From the NCBI GenBank assembly GCA_964579305.1, contig CAZOGY010000167.1, positions 1 to 6,100 on the forward strand: DNA of 6,100 bases, written 5' to 3'. The stretch's first letter is position 1. Each line of letters begins with the position of its first letter. This DNA is from JBCBWG01 sp964579305 (lineage in GTDB: Bacteria; Pseudomonadota; Alphaproteobacteria; Rhizobiales; Hyphomicrobiaceae). The notes under the pieces were generated by a model. That model saw only the letters and a list, made by a program, of their open reading frames with translations, ran no database searches and was not told the origin of the DNA. This document shows, in pieces, positions 1 to 5,075 of the stretch. The position numbers were made by a program, and so were the translations under genes.

Positions 1-6
1 CGATGT

Positions 7-29
7 TCGTGTTCGAAACATCGACACGA
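7..29. repeat. Bulged inverted repeat at the window edge
   Basis: TCGTGT (7-12) pairs with ACACGA (24-29), and CGA (14-16) with TCG (21-23), leaving a 4-nt loop and one bulged T: 9 bp in all. A competing fold pairs CGATGTT (1-7) with AACATCG (17-23), so the two hairpins exclude each other. The outer part may continue beyond the window. Role unknown; it may reinforce the adjacent terminator-like stem. Confidence 0.4.
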
Positions 30-54
30 AAACGGCCCGCTCCCGCGGAGGGCC
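29..54 (-). terminator. Possible Rho-independent terminator of the minus-strand operon
   Basis: Read on the minus strand, GGCC-CTCC, a 3-nt loop (GCG), then GGAG, a 2-nt bulge (CG) and GGCC form an 8-bp GC stem. It is followed at once by GTTTT (positions 33-29). It lies about 200 bases past the stop of the M48 peptidase gene and points the right way to end the yjgN-like/M48 transcript. The U tract is short (four) and the stem is bulged, so termination strength is uncertain. A hairpin at 7-29 follows immediately in the direction of minus-strand transcription. Confidence 0.4.
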
Positions 55-254
55 CACGGCCCGTGAGCGCAACAGAGCTAAAGCGAGGCGAATTTCATGC
101 GACACGCTGTAGGCTTGGATCGTTTCACAGTCACGCGCATGCATCTGCGATGACCTCGGTCTTTGATGGTGGCTGCATCTTTTCGTTCCGGCCATTCCGC
201 CTCGACCGGATCAGCTTTACGACCGGCAGACACCCTTGCCGCCATTGTTGGCCA

Positions 255-1373
255 TTATTGAATGTCCTTGCGAGCGCCTGGATCGGCCGGGTCCTTGGTG
301 GTGTCACTGCAAATGGCGCGCAGCGCGATCCATTGGCGCGGCAGCAAAACGGGTTCGGCGTCGTAATCCGGCGCGTTGCGGACCGTTTGAAGGCGCTCAG
401 CCGGGGCCGGATGCGTGCCCACAAAATCCAGCACCCCGCGATCAGCGCCAACCCTGTCCTTGGCCGCTTTAGCGAAGAAGTCGACCAGGCCCTGCTTGCT
501 TACCTTTGCCCGACGCATCAGCGCCAACCCGATGCGGTCTGCTTCTCGCTCATCTTCACGCCGATAACTGCTCAACGTCAGAACGCTTGCGGCGTTACCC
601 AACGCACCACCTCCAAGCATCAGATCAATGACGGCCGTCAGGCCGATTGCGCGGACCACGTGGGTCTCAGGATGAAGCGCCCGCGCGTGCCCGATTTCGT
701 GGGCAAGCACACCTGCGACCTCTTCCGGAGTTTTGGCTGACTGGATCAAGCCCCTGGTCAGAAACAGCGCACCGCCTGGCGCGGCAAAGGCATTGACCAG
801 TCCCCAGTTCAGAACGGTCACTTGGACATCGCGCTCAACGGCAGGAGCGGCGCCGAGCAGCCGGTCGATCAGGCCATTGAGAGATTTGCGACCACGCGGG
901 GCAATGCAACGGCCGTGTTTGCGCACAAGCGACTGCGTGAAGTGGGCACTTAACGAGGCCCTCGCCCCGTCCGGCAGCAGGTCTGCAATCGCCCGTGCGG
1001 GCCGCATGTTCAGCCCAACCGCGATCAAGTACGCAACGATCACAAGACAAAGAACCGCAAAAATGGGCCCAGCCCAACGCCAGCGCTGCGAGGCGGTTGT
1101 CACCTTGGGCGCACGACGGCGCAAAGCGTCAGCGAATGCCGCGTCCTGCACAAACACAGACGCGCCGGGCATATAGCGATAGGTGATCAACACTTCCGTT
1201 GCGCCCTTGCCAAGGGCGGGTTCGGCATCGAGCGCGCCATATGGCCAGATCAGATCGTCGGCGGTCCGATCACGCGGCTCGATCCGCAGACCGCGATCAT
1301 CGAAAGAAACCCGCACCGGCTGGCTTGCCGCGGTCTGTCCGTCGGTAAATCGTGCTGACCAGCTCCGCTCCAT
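255..1373 (-). CDS. Membrane-anchored M48 family zinc metallopeptidase
   Basis: Predicted zinc endopeptidase of the M48 (Ste24/HtpX/BepA-like) clan. From the chosen start the protein is 372 aa. Residues 1-95 form a soluble N-terminal domain, about 101-122 a single hydrophobic membrane span, and the rest the protease domain. HEIGH at 225-229 gives two histidine ligands and the catalytic Glu226; Glu277 in EAD is the expected third zinc ligand. Also typical of the family are NAFAAPGG (194-201) and a THPAPAERL stretch near 320. Arg/Lys residues before the span suggest that the N-terminus is cytoplasmic and the protease periplasmic. Cys156 and Cys355 are the only cysteines outside the span and could pair. 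An ATG 36 bases upstream (1409) would give 384 aa and lies 12 bases past the previous stop, but lacks a ribosome site; the 1373 start has GAGGAG ahead of it. Probable role: turnover of misfolded envelope proteins. Substrate unknown. Confidence 0.88.
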   Translation of the reverse strand: MERSWSARFTDGQTAASQPVRVSFDDRGLRIEPRDRTADDLIWPYGALDAEPALGKGATEVLITYRYMPGASVFVQDAAFADALRRRAPKVTTASQRWRWAGPIFAVLCLVIVAYLIAVGLNMRPARAIADLLPDGARASLSAHFTQSLVRKHGRCIAPRGRKSLNGLIDRLLGAAPAVERDVQVTVLNWGLVNAFAAPGGALFLTRGLIQSAKTPEEVAGVLAHEIGHARALHPETHVVRAIGLTAVIDLMLGGGALGNAASVLTLSSYRREDEREADRIGLALMRRAKVSKQGLVDFFAKAAKDRVGADRGVLDFVGTHPAPAERLQTVRNAPDYDAEPVLLPRQWIALRAICSDTTKDPADPGARKDIQ

Positions 1374-1385
1374 CGGCGCGAAAGT

Positions 1386-1391
1386 CTCCTC
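1386..1391 (-). promoter_or_regulatory. Ribosome binding site favouring the 1373 start of the M48 gene
   Basis: GAGGAG on the minus strand ends 12 bases before the ATG at 1373-1371. This spacing is slightly long but usable. The upstream ATG at 1409 has no such site, so its translation would depend on coupling to the preceding gene. The start at 1373 therefore seems likelier, though not certain. Confidence 0.45.
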
Positions 1392-1421
1392 GTGACGTCG
1401 GCCTGGCATGCCAATCCAGGG

Positions 1422-2708
1422 CTAGAACGCGTCGACGTCAAACGCGCCGGCAAGCCCCTCACCAAACCGGACATCAGGGCCTTGCGTCTGTGCGATGCCA
1501 GCCAAATCGGCGGTTCCGTCAATGGACATATGGTGTGCGATATAGCCTTGGGAACGCGCCTGCATGATCGGCGCGAACAATGTGTAACCGAACACCGACA
1601 CAACGATCACAGATGAAAAGGCGGTGATAATCAGTCTCGCGCGGTCTTGATCCGAATAAACAGACCCAGGCGACACCACGTCCCATGGGATGAACGGCGC
1701 CCAAAACGCCAGGATCACAGCGCCAAAAAGCGCCATGCCAATCAAGCCGAGTAGGGCATTGGTCAGACCGATCCATATGAAGCCCCACGCCGTCGTCGAC
1801 GCCGAAAAGCGCGCATTCTCAAAGGATGTGTGCGCTGCAAAATGGTTGATGGTGCGGGCCCTGTACCATGCCGACAAGACGATCCAAGCCAAGATCGCGA
1901 CCAACACGCTTGTGATCGCCAGCGCCGCTGCAAACAAGATCTGGTCTGTCGAAACCAGCACCGGCTGACCCGGCTGCCAGTCGGCTGGCATCGATCCCAG
2001 CCAAAACACGCCATTGGCCGCCAGAATAACGGAATAGATCATCAGCGTGCCAAAATAAGAGATAGCGAATGGTCCATAGAGCGGTGTGGCCGTTGCCTCA
2101 AACTGCAATGGCCGATTGCCGAATTGAATGGCATTGGAAATCAACGACTGCAGTTTGGTTGTCCGCCATGGAATGATCCAGCCAAGCGTCAGCGGGATCA
2201 AAACGAGCGTATAAAGATAGGTCCAAGCGTACCACCACTGGTTGCCGGCCAGCGACGCGCGAATGCCGCGCCAACGTGTGCGACCGAGGCGATAGCGCCA
2301 CGATCGGTAGATCGCGAGCCCGGTTGCAAACGGCAAAAGTACGAGAATTGCCATGGCGAAGACCGCACTGAGGACCGATTCAGGCCCGGCGGCTAACGAC
2401 GCTATCGTGTTCAGCGCGATGACCGCCAGAAGGATCGGCAAAACGAGGAGCGCACCGATGAATAATTCCAGGCCGCGGCCGGTATAAGTGAACGGCTCTT
2501 CATTGATGCGCACGCCAGACCAGATCCGCTTGCGGGTCTCCGTGGTCGCCCAAAACGAATAGATCCCAGCGGTGACAATCCGCAAAACAAAGTTGGCCAG
2601 GCTGAGCCCGATCAGGCCGCTTGGCCATCGCCAACTGAGTTGCAACGCCTCGGGCCCTTCGTGGGTGTGATGCGCTGACGATCCAAGCGGACTGTCCTGA
2701 AGAGCCAT
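1422..2708 (-). CDS. YjgN/DUF898 family multi-pass inner-membrane protein
   Basis: 428-aa membrane protein matching the DUF898 (YjgN) family, whose biochemical function is unknown. After a His-containing N-terminal tail there are hydrophobic segments at about 31-50, 82-106, 111-134, 160-180, 213-237, 256-280, 307-339 and 358-380. Family signatures are visible: TAGIYSFWATTETRKRIW (46-63), the EPFTYTGRGLELFIG stretch (71-85), TRWRGIRASLAG (144-155), a second GWIIPWRTTKLQ copy of the tail motif (176-187), and the C-terminal GEGLAGAFDVDAF (416-428), a common ending in proteobacterial members. The two related halves suggest an internal duplication. The start is supported by a perfect AGGAGG 8 bases upstream. 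The M48 peptidase gene follows on the same strand within 12-48 bases, so the two are probably co-transcribed. From memory this family is often encoded next to M48 peptidases; a shared envelope-maintenance role is inference. Confidence 0.87.
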   Translation of the reverse strand: MALQDSPLGSSAHHTHEGPEALQLSWRWPSGLIGLSLANFVLRIVTAGIYSFWATTETRKRIWSGVRINEEPFTYTGRGLELFIGALLVLPILLAVIALNTIASLAAGPESVLSAVFAMAILVLLPFATGLAIYRSWRYRLGRTRWRGIRASLAGNQWWYAWTYLYTLVLIPLTLGWIIPWRTTKLQSLISNAIQFGNRPLQFEATATPLYGPFAISYFGTLMIYSVILAANGVFWLGSMPADWQPGQPVLVSTDQILFAAALAITSVLVAILAWIVLSAWYRARTINHFAAHTSFENARFSASTTAWGFIWIGLTNALLGLIGMALFGAVILAFWAPFIPWDVVSPGSVYSDQDRARLIITAFSSVIVVSVFGYTLFAPIMQARSQGYIAHHMSIDGTADLAGIAQTQGPDVRFGEGLAGAFDVDAF

Positions 2709-2716
2709 TATTGAAA

Positions 2717-2722
2717 CCTCCT
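2717..2722 (-). promoter_or_regulatory. Ribosome binding site of the yjgN-like gene
   Basis: A perfect AGGAGG on the minus strand, 8 bases before the ATG at 2708-2706. It is the strongest ribosome site in the window and fixes this start. Confidence 0.8.
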
Positions 2723-2813
2723 GGTCGCCATGAGCGGCTCAGCAATCCGTCAGATCCAAAACGGCCGCCGTCGCGCCATACCGCAAACGCAGGGCATGAC
2801 CGCAAGCAATTCA

Positions 2814-2840
2814 GCGGTGCTCAGCATTTAAGGGCACCGC
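2814..2840. repeat. 7-bp perfect inverted repeat upstream of the yjgN-like gene
   Basis: GCGGTGC (2814-2820) and GCACCGC (2834-2840) are exact complements around a 13-base loop. They lie 106-132 bases ahead of the minus-strand start at 2708. A smaller overlapping palindrome, TGCT-C-AGCA (2818-2826), competes with it. It could be an operator or a leader hairpin; no T tract follows on either strand, so it is not an obvious terminator. Confidence 0.4.
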
Positions 2841-3020
2841 GTGTCAGCGCGACGACGCGGACCAATCAGCATGATTTGCGCGGCATTTTTGCACGACCGC
2901 GACGCTGCGGCGAATGAAGGCCGTGCCAAGCAAAAAAGTTGCAAGCGCCGTCAGTCGCCAAGTCATTGATCGCAATAGGCTCGTGGTGAGCATGCGGGCG
3001 CAGGAGCGGCGACGGCTTAA

Positions 3021-3040
3021 CCGTTGCAAACTCACAACGG
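3021..3040. repeat. CCGTTG-N8-CAACGG inverted repeat
   Basis: Two perfect 6-base arms (3021-3026 and 3035-3040) flank 8 bases, giving a 20-base dyad whose half-site spacing suits a dimeric regulator. It lies about 310 bases before the ilvD start and about 310 before the divergent yjgN-like start, so it could serve either. No regulator family can be assigned. Confidence 0.35.
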
Positions 3041-3112
3041 GGACCGCGTCACGCCCGCCACGCTCCAGCCACAAACCAAGGGGAATGCTTCGGGCAGTGG
3101 GGTAGCGGACTT

Positions 3113-3149
3113 AAGCGCGGCGGCATCGCTTCGTGATGCTTTAGCGCTT
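3113..3149 (+). repeat. Two-part stem-loop ahead of ilvD
   Basis: AAGCGC (3113-3118) pairs with GCGCTT (3144-3149). Inside, GCATCGC (3123-3129) pairs with GTGATGC (3133-3139) around a TTC loop with one G-U pair. A small 4x4 internal loop (3x3 if G3122 pairs with T3140) separates the two helices. It is the longest fold found in the leader of ilvD. No U tract follows, so it is not a simple terminator. Confidence 0.45.
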
Positions 3150-3172
3150 CCGCTCAAAGAGACGTTGTCGGT

Positions 3173-3200
3173 GAGGGTTGCGGGCCGTGCCCGTTCCCTC
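3173..3200 (+). repeat. GC-rich two-part stem-loop ahead of ilvD
   Basis: GAGGG (3173-3177) pairs with CCCTC (3196-3200), and CGGGC (3181-3185) pairs with GCCCG (3189-3193) around a CGT loop, leaving a 3x2 internal loop. It begins 23 bases after the preceding stem-loop and ends 150 bases before the ilvD ATG. Function unknown. Confidence 0.45.
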
Positions 3201-3273
3201 GTAGTTGGCGTGACAGTTTCGCGACAGGTGCGGCAGGCCAAATGGTCAGCGCCGCTCCGAACTGCCGAGTTAC

Positions 3274-3288
3274 ACGGATCTGATCCGT
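3274..3288. repeat. ACGGAT-CTG-ATCCGT palindrome ahead of ilvD
   Basis: Perfect 6-base arms around three bases, 62 bases before the ilvD start. The 15-base dyad has the size of a regulator half-site pair, or could be a small RNA hairpin. A pyrimidine run follows (TTCTTC), but the stem is too short to be a good terminator. Confidence 0.35.
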
Positions 3289-3335
3289 TTCTTCGGTGGC
3301 GATCGCGCAAACCGTTCAACAGCAGACAACGCCTC

Positions 3336-3341
3336 GGGGAG
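3336..3341 (+). promoter_or_regulatory. Ribosome binding site of ilvD
   Basis: GGGGAG lies 9 bases before the ATG at 3351. This decides the start: the frame is open upstream to a TTG at 3024, but the extra 109 codons do not resemble dehydratase sequence. Confidence 0.65.
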
Positions 3342-3350
3342 TGGCCAGGG

Positions 3351-5075
3351 ATGGACGCCAAAACGTTTGATAAATCGAAGCTGCCAAGCCGGCATGTGAC
3401 GGAAGGGCCGTCGCGCGCGCCGCATCGCTCCTATTACTATGCGATGGGGCTCACCGAAGAGCAGATCCATCAGCCCTTCGTCGGCGTCGTCAGCGCCTGG
3501 AACGAGGCAGCTCCCTGTAATATCGCGTTGATGCGCCAGGCCCAGTCCGCCAAAAAAGGCGTTGACGCGTCGGGCGGCACCCCGCGGGAATTTTGCACGA
3601 TCACGGTGACCGACGGCATCGCCATGGGCCACCAGGGCATGAAGTCATCGCTGGTCAGCCGCGAGACGATCGCCGACTCCATTGAATTGACCATGCGCGG
3701 GCACTGCTACGACGCGATGGTTGGCCTTGCCGGCTGCGATAAGTCGCTTCCAGGCGTGATGATGGCCATGCTGCGTTTGAACGTGCCGTCGGTGTTCATG
3801 TACGGCGGCTCGATCATGCCCGGGAAATTCCGCGGCAACGACGTGACCGTCGTCGACGTGTTCGAAGGCGTCGGCATGCACGCTGCGGGCCGCATGACGG
3901 AAGAAGAACTCCACGAACTTGAGTGTGTGGCCTGTCCTGGCGCGGGCGCGTGCGGCGGTCAGTTCACCGCCAACACGATGGCCATGGTCTCCGAGGCTAT
4001 CGGAATCGCGGTTCCGGGCTCGGCCGGCGCGCCGGCGCCTGACGAAAGCCGCGACTATTACGCCGTCGAAAGCGGCCGCACGGTCATGCGCATGCTCGCC
4101 GAGGGTCTGCGTCCGCGCGACATCTGCACGCGCGAAGCCTTCGAAAACGCTGCCGTCGCGGTCGCAGCGACCGGCGGCTCCACCAACGCCGCCCTGCACT
4201 TGCCCGCGATGGCCCACGAGGCCGGCATCGAGTTCGACCTGTTCGATGTCGCCGAGATCTTCAAGAAGACGCCCTACATCGGAGACCTGAAGCCGGGCGG
4301 CAAATACGTCGCCAAGGACGTCTACGAGATCGGTGGCGTGCCGCAAATCATGCGCGCCCTGCTCGACGGCGGCTTGCTGCATGAAGATTGCATGACGGTC
4401 ACGGGCAAGACCATCAAGGAAAACCTTGAGGACGTGAAATTCAACGACGACCAAAAAGTCATCTACCCGGTCTCCAACCCGCTCGCGCCGACCGGCGGCG
4501 TGGTTGGCCTCAAGGGCTCGCTCGCGCCCGATGGCGGTATTGTGAAAGTCGCCGGCATGAAGCGGCTGCAGTTTGAGGGCCCGGCCCGCGTTTTCGACTG
4601 CGAGGAAGATGCGTTTGCCGCTGTTCAAGCCCGGGAAATCAACGAGGGCGAAGTCATCGTGATTCGCTACGAGGGTCCAAAAGGCGGGCCTGGTATGCGC
4701 GAAATGCTGTCGACCACCGCAGCCCTCTACGGACTTGGAATGGGCGAAAAGGTCGCGCTGATCACGGACGGCCGCTTCTCCGGCGCCACGCGCGGTTTTT
4801 GCATTGGTCACGTCGGCCCTGAAGCCGCAGTCGGCGGTCCAATCGCCCTTGTTCAAAATGGCGACATTATTTCGATCGATGCAGAAGCGGGAACGTTGGA
4901 TCTCCAAGTCGATCAAGACGAACTCGACCGGCGCAAGGCGTCCTGGACGCCGCGGGCCAACGAGCATCAAAGCGGGGTCTTGCGGAAATACGCAGACCAG
5001 GTCGGTGAGGCGCGTTATGGCGCGGTCACCCACGGTGGCGGGAAGGCAGAAGTTGTCTGTTACGCGGATATCTAA
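3351..5075 (+). CDS. ilvD: Dihydroxy-acid dehydratase
   Basis: Converts 2,3-dihydroxy-isovalerate and 2,3-dihydroxy-3-methylvalerate to the 2-keto acids that lead to valine, leucine and isoleucine (pantothenate too); cytoplasmic. 574 aa, the length of the shorter IlvD class. The Fe-S cysteines are in PCN (Cys56), CDK (Cys129) and CGGQ (Cys201). TDGIAMGH (87-94) carries the Mg-binding Asp88, and Lys131 of CDK is the position that is carbamylated in the family. VSNPLAPTGG (374-383) and GRFSGATRGFCIGHVGPEA (474-492) are also diagnostic; Ser477 is the expected catalytic base. The C-terminus ends in YADI, as I recall for rhizobial-type enzymes. Three cluster cysteines and the short length fit the [2Fe-2S] form, but the cluster type is an inference. 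Related sugar-acid dehydratases share the fold, but the motifs here fit IlvD best. The start is set by GGGGAG 9 bases upstream. The 3' end overlaps the next gene by 23 bases. Confidence 0.96.
   Translation: MDAKTFDKSKLPSRHVTEGPSRAPHRSYYYAMGLTEEQIHQPFVGVVSAWNEAAPCNIALMRQAQSAKKGVDASGGTPREFCTITVTDGIAMGHQGMKSSLVSRETIADSIELTMRGHCYDAMVGLAGCDKSLPGVMMAMLRLNVPSVFMYGGSIMPGKFRGNDVTVVDVFEGVGMHAAGRMTEEELHELECVACPGAGACGGQFTANTMAMVSEAIGIAVPGSAGAPAPDESRDYYAVESGRTVMRMLAEGLRPRDICTREAFENAAVAVAATGGSTNAALHLPAMAHEAGIEFDLFDVAEIFKKTPYIGDLKPGGKYVAKDVYEIGGVPQIMRALLDGGLLHEDCMTVTGKTIKENLEDVKFNDDQKVIYPVSNPLAPTGGVVGLKGSLAPDGGIVKVAGMKRLQFEGPARVFDCEEDAFAAVQAREINEGEVIVIRYEGPKGGPGMREMLSTTAALYGLGMGEKVALITDGRFSGATRGFCIGHVGPEAAVGGPIALVQNGDIISIDAEAGTLDLQVDQDELDRRKASWTPRANEHQSGVLRKYADQVGEARYGAVTHGGGKAEVVCYADI
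5040..5046 (+). promoter_or_regulatory. Ribosome binding site inside the ilvD 3' end, for the Sel1-repeat gene
   Basis: GGGAAGG lies 6 bases before a TTG at 5053, inside the last codons of ilvD. It favours TTG 5053 over the in-frame GTG at 5035, which has no purine-rich site at a useful distance. The placement implies translational coupling with ilvD. Confidence 0.5.

Larger units (their letters stand above)
1..254. other. Non-coding or unassigned stretch downstream of the M48 peptidase gene
   Basis: No gene can be defended here. On the plus strand, two frames entering from the left edge close at 64-66 (TGA) and 110-112 (TAG); their residues are basic and unrecognisable, so the tail of a convergent gene is possible but unsupported. 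On the minus strand an ATG at 144-142, with a GAGG 9 bases ahead of it, opens a 48-codon frame running off the left edge; its product is also unrecognisable, and a frame of that length is expected by chance at this GC content. The left third holds two hairpins, one of them terminator-like. I see no tRNA: the GTTCGAAAC near the edge resembles a T-loop but has no matching stem. Confidence 0.5.
2709..3350. other. Divergent intergenic region between the yjgN-like gene and ilvD
   Basis: This 642-base stretch must hold the promoters of both divergent transcripts, but I see no -35/-10 pair close enough to consensus to place either. Short frames exist on both strands. One on the minus strand (2844-3074) encodes a hydrophobic patch, and one on the plus strand (2914-3105) is basic; neither has a recognisable product, and chance is enough to explain them. 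The ilvD frame is also open upstream to 3024 without looking like protein. The visible structure is a set of inverted repeats at 2814-2840, 3021-3040, 3113-3149, 3173-3200 and 3274-3288, listed separately. A TTGGCACGG on the minus strand near 2925 recalls a sigma-54 -24 element but lacks the -12 GC. No tRNA or known riboswitch recognised. Confidence 0.6.

Noticed and set aside
5..19. GTTC repeats resembling an alphaproteobacterial SOS box, and GTTCGAAAC resembling a tRNA T-loop
   Set aside because: The two GTTC copies are 2 bases apart rather than 7, and no 5-bp T-stem or other tRNA arms flank the loop-like motif.
1..144. Partial minus-strand frame with an ATG at 144 and a GAGG 9 bases upstream
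   Set aside because: 48 open codons are not significant at this GC content, the residues match nothing known, and it would run through the terminator-like hairpin. It cannot be settled without the left flank.
3..740. 245-codon plus-strand frame from the left edge
   Set aside because: From 255 onward it runs antisense to the M48 protease gene, including the HEIGH-coding bases. The product is Arg/Cys/His-rich and unrecognisable.
1575..1593. Two GAAC copies as a possible reverse-strand SOS box
   Set aside because: Their spacing is 11 bases, not 7, and they lie within the coding sequence of the yjgN-like gene.
1975..1990. TGCCAG-TCGG-CTGGCA inverted repeat
   Set aside because: A 6-bp palindrome in the middle of the yjgN-like coding region, with no positional reason for a regulatory role; expected by chance.
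2910..2935. TTGGCACGG on the minus strand, like a sigma-54 promoter -24 element
   Set aside because: The -12 element should show GC in a TTGC-like context at fixed spacing; the sequence there reads TCATT, so only half of the promoter is present.
2844..3074. 76-codon minus-strand frame with a hydrophobic stretch, in the divergent gap
   Set aside because: No convincing ribosome site, Arg/Ser-rich composition and no recognisable family. A small membrane protein cannot be excluded, but nothing positive supports one.
3645..5033. 462-codon open frame antisense to ilvD
   Set aside because: It lies wholly inside the strongly recognised ilvD gene, is rich in His, Arg, Ala and Asp as expected for the complement of GC-biased codons, and has no family resemblance.
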